Below are positions 40,040 through 50,363 of a DNA stretch of 64,000 nt, piece after piece (the first letter of the stretch is position 1; every line of letters begins with the position of its first letter). Under the pieces are notes generated by a model. It had not been told where the DNA came from. It did not search any database and saw only the letters and a list, made by a program, of their open reading frames with translations. A program made the position numbers and the translations under genes. Source of the stretch: Pandoraea faecigallinarum (GTDB lineage: Bacteria; Pseudomonadota; Gammaproteobacteria; Burkholderiales; Burkholderiaceae); NCBI RefSeq assembly GCF_001029105.3, contig NZ_CP011807.3:930001-994000 (forward strand), in the 5' to 3' direction.

Positions 40040-41134
40040 TCAGTCGCGTGCGGGCAATAACGTCTTTCGCGAACCGGCACCGGGCACGGCGGCCAGCACG
40101 ATCCCGGCGACCGTGAGCGCCAGGGCGCCGCCCTGCGCGATGGACAGCCGCTCGTCGAGGAAGATCACGCCGTAGGCGGTCGCGGCCACGGGGACCATCG
40201 CCGTGAAAACCCCGGCAAGCTGGGCGCTGACGTGGCGTATGCCGCGCATCCACAGGAAAAACGAGAAAACGCTCGCGGCAAGGCCGTACCAGACGATCAG
40301 CGCCCAATGGCCGGGCATCAACGCCGCGTAGTCCACCGCCATCAGGCCCGCAATCCCGAAGGGCAGCATCAGCGCGCCGCCGATCAGATGCGTATAGGCA
40401 CAGATGTCGATGGCGGGCAACTCGGCCGAGAGCCGTTTCGAGACGATGACGTAAATGGCTTCGCAGAAGACGGCGCCGAGCACCAGCGCGTTGCCGAGCC
40501 AGGCGTTGGCGGCCGCATCGAATGTGGCGGAGGTGGCGCCATGGCTGTCGCCGCGAGAGACGTTGAGCAGCGCCACGCCCGCAATCGCCAGCCCGATGCT
40601 CACAAGCGTGCGGCGCGACGGGTGTTCGCGCAGCACGGCCCATGAGAGCAGGGCAACGCAGGCGGGCAGGGTGGCGGTAATGACGCCGGCGGCGGTGGCC
40701 GTCGTCATGCGTACGCCGAACAGGATCAGCAAGGTGAAGAGGAAAGTGCCGAAAAACGTCTGCACGAACAAGTGGCCCCATTGGCGGCGCGTCACGCGTC
40801 GCATGACCGACGGCCGGTAGCGCGGCGAGAGGGCCACGATGGCGATGACGAAGCGCCACAAGGCGAAGGCAGCCACCGGCATGACGGCAACCATGGTCTT
40901 GCCGATGCCGACGTTGGTCCCGACGATGGTCATAGCCAGCGCGAGGGCGAAGCTTGGAAATCGGGCGAACAGACGGTCCGTGGCGGACGCGGTGCCGGTA
41001 CTTTGGGCGGACGATTGCGGCGTAGATGTCGAATTCACGGGCGCTGCGGGCGATTCCGGGGTGGCGGGAAGGGGGTGATAAGCGTAGGATTGTAGCGAAT
41101 ACGCCACAGCTTGCTGCAACGCGACAACGCGCAA
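40040..41134 (-). CDS. EamA-family (DMT) transporter
   Basis: An up to 364-residue membrane protein with about ten helices in two EamA repeats (FALALAMTIVGTNVGIGKTM to VALLSWAVLREHPSRRTLVS, then LVLGAVFCEAIYVIVSKRLS to AYGVIFLDERLSIAQGGALA). It probably exports a metabolite; the substrate is unknown. The first 45 residues are unstructured, and a GTG at 41038 is an alternative start giving about 332 residues. Confidence 0.88.
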   Translation of the reverse strand: MRVVALQQAVAYSLQSYAYHPLPATPESPAAPVNSTSTPQSSAQSTGTASATDRLFARFPSFALALAMTIVGTNVGIGKTMVAVMPVAAFALWRFVIAIVALSPRYRPSVMRRVTRRQWGHLFVQTFFGTFLFTLLILFGVRMTTATAAGVITATLPACVALLSWAVLREHPSRRTLVSIGLAIAGVALLNVSRGDSHGATSATFDAAANAWLGNALVLGAVFCEAIYVIVSKRLSAELPAIDICAYTHLIGGALMLPFGIAGLMAVDYAALMPGHWALIVWYGLAASVFSFFLWMRGIRHVSAQLAGVFTAMVPVAATAYGVIFLDERLSIAQGGALALTVAGIVLAAVPGAGSRKTLLPARD

Positions 41135-41275
41135 TGCGTGAGTCCCGCACCTGCCGCGCGGCGGTCGAATGCACCAGTGTAAGGCGTTAGTAAGTCGCTC
41201 GTCTTAATGTGACGTTAGCGATTTGTTTAAGCTTGATTGCAATCGTATCTGCATATCCATAAGAGGGGACAACTC

Positions 41276-43258
41276 ATGGCAGCAATCGAATCGGTATTGC
41301 AGGAGCAGCGCGTGTTCGCGCCGCCGCAGGCGCTTGTCGCCAAAGCGAACATTTCCGGCATGCCAGCCTATGAGGCGCTTTGCGCCGAGGCCGAGAAGGA
41401 TTACGAGGGATTCTGGGCGCGTCAGGCGCGTCAGAATCTGGCCTGGCACAAGCCGTTCACCAAAGTCCTCGACGAGACCAACGCCCCGTTCTATACGTGG
41501 TTCGAAGACGGTCAGATCAACGCCTCCTACAACTGCCTGGACCGCCAGATCGAAGCCGGCCTGGGTGATAAACCCGCCATCCTTTTCGAAGCCGACGACG
41601 GCACGGTGACGCCCGTCACCTATCGCGACCTGCTCGCACGCGTGAACCGCTTTGCGAACGCGCTCAAGGCAAAGGGCGTGAAAAAAGGTGACCGCGTGGT
41701 CATTTACATGCCGATGTCCATCGAAGGCGTGGTCGCGATGCAGGCGTGCGCCCGGATTGGCGCGACCCATTCGGTCGTGTTCGGCGGCTTCTCGGCCAAA
41801 TCGCTCAACGAGCGCGTGATCGACGCTGGCGCTGTCGCCATCGTCACTGCCGACGAGCAAATGCGTGGCGGCAAGGCGCTGCCGCTCAAGGCCATCGTCG
41901 ACGAAGCCCTCGCCATGGGCGGCTGCGAGCATGTGACGTCGGTGATCGTCTACCGTCGCACGGGCGGCAATGTCACGATGCAGGCCGGTCGCGACGAAGT
42001 GCTGCAAGACCTCGTCGCCGGTCAATCGGACCAGTGCGAGCCGGAATGGGTGAGCGCCGAGCACCCGCTCTTCATCCTTTACACGTCGGGCTCCACGGGC
42101 AAGCCGAAGGGCGTGCAGCACAGCACGGGCGGCTATCTGCTGTGGGCGTCGCTCACGATGCAGTGGACGTTCGACATCAAGCCGGACGACGTTTTCTGGT
42201 GCACGGCCGACATCGGCTGGATTACCGGTCATACGTACATTGCCTACGGTCCGCTGGCCGTGGGCGCGACCCAGGTGGTGTTCGAAGGCGTGCCGACGTA
42301 TCCGAATGCCGGCCGCTTCTGGGAAATGATCGGCCGTCACAAGGTGACTGTGTTCTATACGGCGCCGACGGCGATCCGTTCGCTGATCAAGGCCGCCGAG
42401 CAGACGCCCGAAGTGCATCCCAAGCAATACGACCTGTCGTCTCTACGTATCCTCGGATCGGTCGGCGAGCCGATCAATCCGGAAGCGTGGATGTGGTACT
42501 ACGAGAACGTGGGCGGCGGGCGCTGTCCCATCGTCGACACGTGGTGGCAGACGGAAACCGGCGGTCACGTGATCACGCCGCTGCCGGGCGCCACGCCGCT
42601 GGTGCCGGGTTCGTGCACGCTGGGCCTGCCGGGCGTGGCGGTGGCCATTGTCGACGAGACGGGACAGGACGTGCCGAACGGACAGGGCGGCATGCTGGTG
42701 ATCAAGCGTCCCTGGCCGTCGATGATTCGCACGATCTGGGGCGATCCGGAGCGTTACAAGTCGAGCTACTTCCCGTCGGAGTTGGGCGGCAAGATCTATC
42801 TGGCGGGTGACGGTTCGATTCGCGATGCGAAGACCGGCTACTTCACGATCATGGGTCGTATCGACGACGTGCTGAATGTCTCCGGTCACCGCATGGGCAC
42901 GATGGAAATCGAGTCGGCGCTGGTGGCGAACCCGATCGTGGCGGAGGCGGCGGTGGTGGGGCGTCCGGACGACACGACGGGCGAGGCGATCGTCGCGTTC
43001 GTGGTGCTCAAGCGCGCGCGTCCGACGGGGGACGAGGCGAGGCAGCTGGCCCTCGAACTGCGCAATTGGGTCGGCAAGGAAATCGGTCCGATTGCGAAGC
43101 CGAAGGACATCCGTTTCGGCGACAACCTGCCGAAGACGCGTTCGGGCAAGATCATGCGCCGTTTGCTGCGTGTGATCGCCAAGGGCGAAGAAATCACGCA
43201 GGACACGTCGACGCTTGAGAATCCGGCCATTCTGGACCAGCTCAAGCAGGCGCAGTGA
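41276..43258 (+). CDS. acs: Acetyl-CoA synthetase (AMP-forming)
   Basis: Activates acetate to acetyl-CoA through acetyl-AMP. The 660-residue enzyme has the P-loop-like A3 motif [15 protein letters not shown], the acetate-pocket region [20 protein letters not shown], the hinge region [18 protein letters not shown], and the catalytic/acetylatable Lys625 in [15 protein letters not shown] precedes ATG 41276. The DUF4212/SSS transporter genes downstream may bring in acetate or another short acid. Confidence 0.97.
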   Translation: MAAIESVLQEQRVFAPPQALVAKANISGMPAYEALCAEAEKDYEGFWARQARQNLAWHKPFTKVLDETNAPFYTWFEDGQINASYNCLDRQIEAGLGDKPAILFEADDGTVTPVTYRDLLARVNRFANALKAKGVKKGDRVVIYMPMSIEGVVAMQACARIGATHSVVFGGFSAKSLNERVIDAGAVAIVTADEQMRGGKALPLKAIVDEALAMGGCEHVTSVIVYRRTGGNVTMQAGRDEVLQDLVAGQSDQCEPEWVSAEHPLFILYTSGSTGKPKGVQHSTGGYLLWASLTMQWTFDIKPDDVFWCTADIGWITGHTYIAYGPLAVGATQVVFEGVPTYPNAGRFWEMIGRHKVTVFYTAPTAIRSLIKAAEQTPEVHPKQYDLSSLRILGSVGEPINPEAWMWYYENVGGGRCPIVDTWWQTETGGHVITPLPGATPLVPGSCTLGLPGVAVAIVDETGQDVPNGQGGMLVIKRPWPSMIRTIWGDPERYKSSYFPSELGGKIYLAGDGSIRDAKTGYFTIMGRIDDVLNVSGHRMGTMEIESALVANPIVAEAAVVGRPDDTTGEAIVAFVVLKRARPTGDEARQLALELRNWVGKEIGPIAKPKDIRFGDNLPKTRSGKIMRRLLRVIAKGEEITQDTSTLENPAILDQLKQAQ

Positions 43259-43634
43259 GAGGCCGGGGCGATATCCCCATCCGTTAGCGGCCTGCGATGG
43301 CGAACCGCATGCGCTCTGGCGCCGCCGGCAACGGCGATGCGCCGCACGCTGCCAATGTCGGCGACACGCCGTCGGACCCGGTGTCTGACGGCGTGTTTGC
43401 GTTGCCGGGTGGCCCCGGCAAGCGAGGGGTGTTGTACCGCTCATCCCGTTCGCAACATTGCAGCAGCTTCCATCATGTCCGTTCGGCGCAAATCGACGGT
43501 GTTGGCAAACCGCGGCGTCGCGGCGATTTCGCCCGTGGTTTGCATTTGCCCGTTTCGTTCGTTTCGTCCATTTCGTCCATTTCGTCCGATTTTGCCGATT
43601 TCGTTGACTTCGTTCACTTCGTCGAGGACCAGTG
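43259..43634. repeat. Intergenic region with nine degenerate 9-bp units before the DUF4212 gene
   Basis: Between acs and the DUF4212 gene, 43545-43625 consists of nine tandem 9-base units around TTCGTCCAT (two adjacent perfect copies, others with one to three changes). It ends ten bases before the start codon, so it forms the 5' leader of the next gene. An overlapping 112-residue ORF exists only because the repeats avoid stops. Nothing else is supported in this gap. Confidence 0.85.
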
Positions 43635-44114
43635 ATGTCGACCGGTCGCGTTGAATCCCCTCGTCTGCCGCCCGACGTCGACTGGCACGGTGAAGCGGCT
43701 GCCATTGCCGCGGGTCACTGGCGGTGCACGCTGTGGCTGGTGGCCGCACTGATGGCGATCGGTTTCGTCGTCACATTCGTGCCGCAGTTCTGGGCGCGCG
43801 AGTGGGCCTCCACGCGATTTGCCGGTTGGCCGTTGCCGTTCTACATGGGCGCGCAGGGCGCGATCCTGATCGACATTGTTTTGATCGTTGTTTACGCCTT
43901 CATGCAGCGTCGCAACGATTCGCGGTATCGCGAGGCGTTGCACAGGTTGCGTGACGCGCGTCGGGACAGCCTGGGGCTTTCCGGCGACATTCCCGGCGAC
44001 ATTTCTGGTGTTACGCCGGAGGGCGCGATGGCGCCTGCCACTTCGCGGAGCGCCACGGCGAGTGCGGCTTCCGGTACATCGTCGCGCGCCGTGTCGGCGC
44101 ACCTCTACCGATGA
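43635..44114 (+). CDS. DUF4212 small subunit of a sodium:solute symporter
   Basis: A 159-residue membrane protein with two helices (TLWLVAALMAIGFVVTFVPQ and GAQGAILIDIVLIVVYAFMQ) around AGWPLPFYMGAQG, the DUF4212 core. The tail after residue 105 is Ser/Thr/Ala-rich. Such proteins are encoded directly before VC_2705-type SSS transporters and are thought to act with them; here the two overlap by four bases (ATGA). ATG 43635 has GAGG upstream. Confidence 0.9.
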   Translation: MSTGRVESPRLPPDVDWHGEAAAIAAGHWRCTLWLVAALMAIGFVVTFVPQFWAREWASTRFAGWPLPFYMGAQGAILIDIVLIVVYAFMQRRNDSRYREALHRLRDARRDSLGLSGDIPGDISGVTPEGAMAPATSRSATASAASGTSSRAVSAHLYR

Positions 44115-46129
44115 GTTTCACGCGCAGGCTGCTGCGCTACTACCTGTATTACACGGCAGGCTTTCTCGCGTTCGTGTTGATGATCGGCCTGCTCGAGAAG
44201 GTCAATGGGCCGGGCGTATGGATCGGGTACGCGTTCCTCTTCGTAACGATCGCCGTCTACGCCGTGATCGGTCTGATTTCGCGCACCTCGGACGCCACCG
44301 AATACTACGTCGCCGGACGTCGGGTGCCGCCGATGTTCAACGGCATGGCCTGCGCGGCCGACTGGATGAGCGCGGCGTCGTTCATGGGGCTGGCGGGGTC
44401 GCTGTACGTTTCCGGGTACGACGGCCTCGCCTACGTCATGGGGTGGACGGGCGGCTACTGCCTGGTGGCGTTTCTGCTTGCGCCCTACCTGCGCAAGATG
44501 GGGCGATACACCGTGCCCGACTTCCTCGGCACGCGTTACGACAGCAATCTGGTGCGGGCGTTGGGTGTCTTCTCGACGATTCTGTGTTCGTTCGTCTATC
44601 TGGTCGCGCAGATTCAGGGCGTGGGATTGATTGCGTCGCGCTTCATCGGTGTCGAGTTCACGATCGGCATCTTCTTCGGACTGGCGGGCATTCTCGTGTG
44701 TTCGTTCCTGGGCGGGATGCGCGCGGTGACTTGGACGCAGGTTGCGCAGTACATCATCATGATTACCGCATTTCTGGTGCCAACCGCGATGATCGGCCAT
44801 CAGACCGGCAACGGCTGGTTTCCGCAGTTCACGTATGGCGAGGCGTTGGCGAAGGTCGAGGCGCTGGAGAAGGATCTCAAAAAATCGGTATCTGAGCAGG
44901 AGGTGCGCGATTACTACCGCGATCAGGCGGACCAGATGCAGCGTCGGCTGGACGGGTTGCCGGACACGTTCTACAGCGAGCGGGCGGAGCTGGAGCGTCA
45001 GTTGTTGGATACGAAGCGTCGCAATGGTCCGCTGCGGGACGTGAAGGTGCTCGAAACGAAGTTGGAGGCGTTTCCGCGCGATGTGGGTGAGGCGCAGAAC
45101 CAGTGGCTGGAGATGCGCAATCAGTACGTCGAGCGCAGTGAGCCGCCGAGGGCGATGACCGAACCGTTCCCGGCGCGCGACGACACGACGCGCAGTTCGC
45201 AGCGTCTGAATTTCCTGTTATTGATGGTTTGCCTGATGATCGGGACGGCGAGCTTGCCGCACATTCTGACGCGTTACGGTACGACGGCAACGGTGCAGGG
45301 CGCACGAAGTTCGGTCGGATGGACATTGTTCTTCGTCGCGTTGTTGTATGTGAGTGCGCCTGCGCTGGCGGTGATGCTCAAGTACGACGTGCTGTTGCAT
45401 CTGGTGGGGGCGCGGTACGAGAATTTGCCGGGTTGGGTGACGCAATGGCGGCACGCGACGCCGGTGCAGTTGGACATTGCGGACGTCTACCGGGATGGAG
45501 TGGTGCAGTGGGGTGAGATCTGGATGCAGCCGGACATGCTGGTGCTGGCGGGGCCGGAGATTGCTGGGCTGCCGTATGTGATTTCGGGCCTGGTGGCGGC
45601 GGGGGCGTTGGCGGCGGTGTTGTCGACGGCGGACGGGTTGTTGCTGACGATTGCGAATGCGTTGTCGCACGACGTCTATTTCCACATGGTGGACAGGAAT
45701 GCGTCGAGTCAGAAGCGGGTGACGACGTCGAAGATCTTGCTGTTGTGCGTGGCGATGTTTGCGTCGTATGTGACGTCGTTGAAGCTGGGGAACATTTTGT
45801 TTTTGGTCGGGGCGGCGTTTTCGTTGGCGGCGTCGTGCTTGTTTCCGGCGTTGGTGCTGGGGGTATTCTGGAAGCGCACGACGCGTCTGGGCGCGACGGC
45901 CGGGATGGTGAGCGGGTTGTTGGTGTGCGTGTACTACATTACGACGACGTATCCGTTTTTCACCCGCCTCACGGGTTTTGCCGGCTCGCGCTGGTGGGGC
46001 GTGGACCCGATCTCGGCGGGCGCGTTCGGCGTGCCGGTGGGGTTCGCGGTGGCGATCGCGTTCAGTCTGCTGGGCGCACGTCCAAGCGAGCGCGACCGCC
46101 ATCTGGTGGACCATCTGAGGCGCCCATGA
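44111..46129 (+). CDS. Sodium:solute symporter (VC_2705/ActP-like SSS family)
   Basis: A 672-residue transporter with about 13 helices. SSS motifs: YYVAGRRVPPMFNGMACAAD, YTVPDFLGTRYDSNLVRALG, and AVLSTADGLLLTIANALSHD. Between helices, at roughly residues 235-355, is a long charged insertion predicted to be coiled coil (KVEALEKDLKKSVSEQEV), a feature of this subfamily. With the DUF4212 partner and acs upstream it may carry acetate or another small organic acid; the substrate is inferred only. Confidence 0.92.
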   Translation: MSFTRRLLRYYLYYTAGFLAFVLMIGLLEKVNGPGVWIGYAFLFVTIAVYAVIGLISRTSDATEYYVAGRRVPPMFNGMACAADWMSAASFMGLAGSLYVSGYDGLAYVMGWTGGYCLVAFLLAPYLRKMGRYTVPDFLGTRYDSNLVRALGVFSTILCSFVYLVAQIQGVGLIASRFIGVEFTIGIFFGLAGILVCSFLGGMRAVTWTQVAQYIIMITAFLVPTAMIGHQTGNGWFPQFTYGEALAKVEALEKDLKKSVSEQEVRDYYRDQADQMQRRLDGLPDTFYSERAELERQLLDTKRRNGPLRDVKVLETKLEAFPRDVGEAQNQWLEMRNQYVERSEPPRAMTEPFPARDDTTRSSQRLNFLLLMVCLMIGTASLPHILTRYGTTATVQGARSSVGWTLFFVALLYVSAPALAVMLKYDVLLHLVGARYENLPGWVTQWRHATPVQLDIADVYRDGVVQWGEIWMQPDMLVLAGPEIAGLPYVISGLVAAGALAAVLSTADGLLLTIANALSHDVYFHMVDRNASSQKRVTTSKILLLCVAMFASYVTSLKLGNILFLVGAAFSLAASCLFPALVLGVFWKRTTRLGATAGMVSGLLVCVYYITTTYPFFTRLTGFAGSRWWGVDPISAGAFGVPVGFAVAIAFSLLGARPSERDRHLVDHLRRP

Positions 46130-46207
46130 ACGTTCATGATGCGGGACATCGCAAAGGATTTTTGCCCCGGCTGATACGAAAGGTATGAGATGTTGCCGCC
46201 GACCTGC

Positions 46208-46213
46208 TATAAT
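46208..46213 (+). promoter_or_regulatory. -10 box of the tRNA-Ser promoter
   Basis: TATAAT, 14 bases before the mature tRNA 5' end. No good -35 element is found at the right distance. Confidence 0.6.
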
Positions 46214-46226
46214 GCTCGACCATTCA

Positions 46227-46317
46227 GGAGAGATGGATGAGTGGTTTAAGTCGCACGCCTGGAAAGCGTGTATAGGTTAATAGCCTATCGGGGGTTCGAA
46301 TCCCCCTCTCTCCGCCA
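46227..46317 (+). tRNA. tRNA-Ser (anticodon GGA)
   Basis: A 91-base class II tRNA. The acceptor stem GGAGAGA pairs with TCTCTCC and CCA is encoded. The anticodon stem CACGC/GCGTG encloses loop CTGGAAA, giving anticodon GGA; a long variable arm (TATAGGTTAATAGCCTAT) and the T-loop GGTTCGAATCC are clear. It decodes UCC and UCU. An integrase remnant lies immediately downstream, so the gene probably served as an integration site. Confidence 0.97.
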
Positions 46318-46402
46318 CCGACACATAAGGCTTTGCGCGATAGTACCCGTTCCGCTTGGGCGATAGATGCCAAGTTGGGCAATAGAGCGGGCTTCGCAGA
46401 GT

Positions 46403-47063
46403 TCACTTCAGCGGCATCACTTTCCCGGCTTTACGGCGATACACGCGACGCTTGGTCCGGCTATCCGTGTGCGATAGCAGCGCTTGGGCATGCTCCAACG
46501 TCTCTGCGTCACTTGCTGCTTTGGCACGCAAGTCGTGCTCTGAGAATCGCTCGGAGACATCCGTCTCCTCCAAAACTCTGTTCATGAAATCGCGCCAAAG
46601 CGAGTCCTATCCTCCCGCGCGTCCGGTCCGTTCGTTGATGTACGGCACTGCCCGGCGATTGCAAAATAGATGCGCTGGGTTCTGAGCGGATCTGGCGTCG
46701 ATGGCTTCCTTCACCGCAACGACGTAATTCGTCGGTCCATTGATAGAGCGTTCGTTTCCCTGTCTTCTTTGCCGTCTTGTTTCGCTCGATCAGAATTCCA
46801 TCGTCGGTAAAGTGCCTCTCCGGTTGAAGGCGCAGCAAGTCATCGCGCGCCATGCCGGTCATGCCCTTAAGTCGAATGTAGGCCTGCACCATTTCCACGC
46901 CGCCACGTGGCCGCTTGGGCTTGATCGAAATACAGGCATCAACCTCCCGGTCCTCCACATATTGGGTCCGTGCGTCTTCACCCTTAAGACGGACTTCGAA
47001 TTTGAACGGGTGCCAATCTAGGTATCCCCATTCAACCGCTTTGGTAACCCGGACGTACGTCGG
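46403..47063 (-). pseudogene. Decayed tyrosine recombinase (phage/island integrase) next to tRNA-Ser
   Basis: On the minus strand, frame pieces give an integrase catalytic domain: AVEWGYLDWHPFKFEVRLKG, AYIRLKGMTGMARDDLLRLQ, then after a frameshift near 46735 KEAIDARSAQNPAHLFCNRR, and after an in-frame TAG near 46610 SLWRDFMNRVLEETDVSERF and the C-terminal HDLRAKAASDAETLEHAQAL with LLSHTDSRTKRRVYRRK, which holds the likely catalytic tyrosine. The N-terminal arm-binding domain is missing beyond a TGA at 47064. One frameshift and one stop make it non-functional. It marks the edge of an old island. Confidence 0.85.
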
Positions 47064-47486
47064 TCAACGTCCCCCCGCACACACTCAAGGTTCGTTGCCA
47101 GCTCACAACATTTTCGACGCGGACGCTATTCCGCCGAGGGCCGGTCACAGCCCTGCCATTCGAGGTTCAACCGTACACGCCTTCTGGCCCCTCCGATTTC
47201 TCCAACGCCTGTTTCACAATCCTCTGCGATTTTTGCGAAAACCAACGCGATATCGAATGGGCTAGTCTTCGAGCCATCCTCAGATTCCGAATTTAACGTT
47301 CAGTTTCAGAACTGAGGCGAGGGGGCCCTCAGTTTCAGGTCGGCGCGGCGACGCTAAATAGCCCGTATTTGCAGTGAACTCCAAAGGTATCTGCACCCGG
47401 GGCCCACTCGCCTGAGTTCTGATACCCCCTCGATTGAGTGGAAACAGAACCCACCTTAAATTTGCTTCCCAACACGGAGTTCTCTA
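47064..47486. other. Intergenic region upstream of the porin gene
   Basis: No gene is supported. At 47310-47334 an eight-base inverted repeat AACTGAGG/CCTCAGTT encloses a G-rich loop, flanked by two direct copies of CAGTTTCAG (47300 and 47330). This could be an operator for the porin or a terminator remnant; no T run follows. Confidence 0.4.
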
Positions 47487-48623
47487 ATGAAGAAGTCGCT
47501 TCTCGCTCTAGCATCACTTTGTGCATTTGCTGGTGTAGCGCATGCGCAAAGCAATGTCACCCTGTATGGCATCGTTGACGCCGGCCTCACGTACGTCAGC
47601 AACGCAGGGGGCAGCAAAAACTTCAAACTCGGTAGCGGCAACCTGCAGGGTAGCCGCTGGGGCCTGAGAGGTGCCGAAGATCTGGGCGGTGGACTGAAAG
47701 CCATATTCGTGCTTGAAAATGGTTTCTCGTTGAATAACGGCACGCTGGGTCAAGGTGGTCGCATGTTCGGCCGTCAAGCCTACATCGGTCTGAGCAGCGC
47801 AACGGCGGGTACGGTCACGATCGGTCGTCAGTACGACTCCGTCGTTGACTTTGTGGGACCCCTTGCCTCAGGCAGTCAATGGGCGACGTTCTCGGGTGCG
47901 CACGTTCTCGATAACGACAACCTTAACAATTCGTTCCGGATCAACAACTCGATCAAGTACACCACCGCCAACTACAACGGCTTCAGTGCCAGTGCTTTGT
48001 ACGGCTTCTCGAACCAGGCTAACACCGGTGGCGGTACCGGTTTTGCCAATAATCGCGCATGGTCGGTTGGTGCGGGCTACTCAAATGGTCCGTTGACCTT
48101 GGGTGCGGGGTATTTGTACTTGGGGGCGCCCAACGCACTGAATAATTCTGGTGGCAACGGCACGGTGCCGGGTATTGGCGGTGGGGCGGTGTCGGGCGAT
48201 TTCAATAGTGTTGCCGGAGGAGTGAACATTGATCGGGTCCAAATTTACGCGTTGGGCGGATCGTACGCAATTGGTCCGGCAACGCTCGGAGCCGTATATT
48301 CCCACAGCAAGTACGATTACGACGGTGCGTCTGCAAAGTTTGACAATATCGAATTGAACGGTAAGTACATGCTGACGCCTGCCATGCAACTGGGTGCCGC
48401 GTACACATACACTCGCTTGAATGATGAGCAAGACGGTAAGGTCAGCTACCATCAGATCGCGCTTGGTGCCAACTATTGGCTTTCGAAACGCACGGACGCG
48501 TATCTGGTCGGACTTTGGCAGCATGTGAGTGGCGACACGTTCGCGGCGTCGTTGAACGGTCAAACTCCATCGCTCACTGGCAATCAATTGGCGGTTACCG
48601 CTGGGATCCGCCACAAATTCTAA
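47487..48623 (+). CDS. Gram-negative general porin (Burkholderiales OmpC-like)
   Basis: A 378-residue outer-membrane trimeric porin. The signal peptide is MKKSLLALASLCAFAGVAHA; the mature protein starts QSNVTLYGIVDAGLTYVSN, the classical first strand of betaproteobacterial porins. Constriction-loop region and strands: GLRGAEDLGGGLKAIFVLEN, GRQAYIGLSSATAGTVTIGR. It ends with AVTAGIRHKF, whose terminal Phe is the BAM signal. It lies just inside the accessory region. Confidence 0.95.
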   Translation: MKKSLLALASLCAFAGVAHAQSNVTLYGIVDAGLTYVSNAGGSKNFKLGSGNLQGSRWGLRGAEDLGGGLKAIFVLENGFSLNNGTLGQGGRMFGRQAYIGLSSATAGTVTIGRQYDSVVDFVGPLASGSQWATFSGAHVLDNDNLNNSFRINNSIKYTTANYNGFSASALYGFSNQANTGGGTGFANNRAWSVGAGYSNGPLTLGAGYLYLGAPNALNNSGGNGTVPGIGGGAVSGDFNSVAGGVNIDRVQIYALGGSYAIGPATLGAVYSHSKYDYDGASAKFDNIELNGKYMLTPAMQLGAAYTYTRLNDEQDGKVSYHQIALGANYWLSKRTDAYLVGLWQHVSGDTFAASLNGQTPSLTGNQLAVTAGIRHKF

Positions 48624-48638
48624 ACGGAACATCATGTT

Positions 48639-48660
48639 AGGGCCGCGACAAGGCCCTTTA
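48639..48660 (+). terminator. Weak hairpin terminator after the porin gene
   Basis: Stem AGGGCC/GGCCCT with a seven-base loop and TTTA, 16 bases after the stop; the short T run makes termination uncertain. Confidence 0.45.
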
Positions 48661-48837
48661 GCCCATCCCCCATGCGGGCTTACTGTTGCCAGTCGTCGCA
48701 CATTGGGCCTTGCTGCGCGACCAGGGTGCCAAGCTGGGCCTACTTGCTGGCTGCCCACCGCCCCGAGACGATACGCAGCTCTTGTCTGTCGAGCAGCGTA
48801 ATCACGCATGTTTCGGCAGTCCTGGTCGGGTAATGGG

Positions 48838-48859
48838 CCCGCTTCGTGCGGGTTTTTTT
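48838..48859 (+). terminator. Rho-independent terminator, second after the porin gene
   Basis: Stem CCCGC/GCGGG with loop TTCGT and seven T residues. It may be the main porin terminator or end a separate short transcript. Confidence 0.7.
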
Positions 48860-50129
48860 CGCCATTTCTGAATAATCACGAAAAATTGGGGGATTCTCGT
48901 GTGAGACGGGAATCAAATGCCCCAAGGCACGATGCCTTTCCTCCGAGGCGTTCTCGTTGCGAGCATGGGGGCGCTCAATGCCGCCATTCGGACATATGGC
49001 CGGATGGCTCTCTTTTTATCGTCCTGACGACTGCTCCCTTCTTTCTCAAAATGCGTGCCTTCGCGCAACGCCATCCGTCTGCGTTGATTGTGCGGCTCGA
49101 CTCCTGCTCCTCGCAACGTCGGCCACGTTGGTTGACCCTTCCTCATTTCCGCGAACCGACACGGTTATCGCACGTGCGACAATTGACCGCGGTGCGACCA
49201 AGAATTCCGAGCAACTTGTTGGGCTGCTGTTGCGCGATAAGCATCTTCCCGAAGTTCTTCTTAACGCGCTTGCACTATCTCCGACCAAGCAGAATTCTTC
49301 ACCGCAATCTCCGCCGGAGTTTCATTTGGAGAATCATGACAAAAACGGCGCAGAGGTCATCGAACCCAAATTCAGAAACTGAAAGGCATGCAGCTGGATA
49401 GGCAGCGCGCCGAAGAGCAAGTTGGGGACCGAACGCCTGCGTCAGGCGGCCTATGGCTCAAGATCGACGAGACAAGAAGGTAGTGCAGTTGCCGTGGCAG
49501 CAGGTACAAGGAGCGCGGCGATTATCTCCGCAATTATTGGGGCGGACCGTGTTGGATTATGAGTATTGCCATTGTCTCGCCGGGACGGATGTGTGTGGGC
49601 TACGACTGAAGGTCGTCCGGGGATGGAGGGACACATCCGGATGGCTTTGGGGGGATTTCCAGTGAAGGGACAACACCGGAGAATTCGTGGTGACTCCGCG
49701 CCTTCGGCATTCGGCAAGGTCGGACATGGAGAAACCCGTTCGAAAATCTACCGGATTTTGATCGACGAAGAATCGATTTCCCGACGCGGCGTGAAATCCA
49801 GTGTGGTCGACGGTCATGCCGTTCGTCGTTGTAAAACCCGGTGAGGGAAGAGCTTGGACGCCATTCCGGTGAATTTCAAGCCGTGACCGACTTTTCCGCT
49901 TGAGGCGCGGGCATCCCGGCGTGAACCGGCGGTACGTGGGTAGGCGGTACGTGGGTATACCGGCATCTCTTCGAGTTGCACCAAAGGCACAATTTTTCTT
50001 CCTGACAGTATCCGCTAGATGGCGAGAGGGAGGTCGAGGCGGTAAAGATGCGGGCTAATACGAACATCGTGCTGCACCATTGCTATCCTATACTGGGCCG
50101 CTGCATGAGGGGGGTAGGCGGGAGGGAGC
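48860..50129. other. Gene-poor stretch of about 1.3 kb in the accessory region
   Basis: Several overlapping ORFs of 60-200 codons occur on both strands, but none has a convincing start, ribosome site or family. A short frame near 49350-49483 (HRTQIQKLKGMQLDRQ) has protein-like composition and may be a remnant. A perfect tandem 15-bp duplication lies at 49928-49957. The whole stretch looks like decayed mobile DNA, but I could not identify its source. Confidence 0.5.
49928..49957. repeat. Tandem duplication of a 15-base unit
   Basis: GGCGGTACGTGGGTA occurs twice in direct succession with no mismatch, in non-coding DNA. Confidence 0.9.
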
Positions 50130-50363
50130 ATGCCGATTGCGAAGATTCATGAGTTTCACAGCAACGATCCAGATCAGGTATCCGAATTTATCGGACGAAT
50201 CTATGCCGACAATGAATTTCGACCCCAGCGAGCGGTCCGACGCGATGTCGTAATGGGCGGAGTGGAATGGCGGGGCATCGGCGTGTATGACGTCGACTAC
50301 AGGATGCCATTCCGCTTTCGCTCGGAAGTGAGTCGACCTAACTATCTGTTTCTGAGAGCCGGT

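Noticed and set aside
43297..43635. 112-codon ORF before the DUF4212 gene
   Set aside because: Open only because the 9-bp repeats lack stops; the N-terminal half has no protein-like pattern or ribosome site.
48808..49401. Overlapping plus-strand ORFs downstream of the porin
   Set aside because: The longest begins at a terminator hairpin, frames overlap each other, and no domain is recognisable.
49451..49844. Possible IS21- or IS66-like remnant
   Set aside because: Short frames on both strands hinted at transposase debris, but I could match no motif or terminal repeat.
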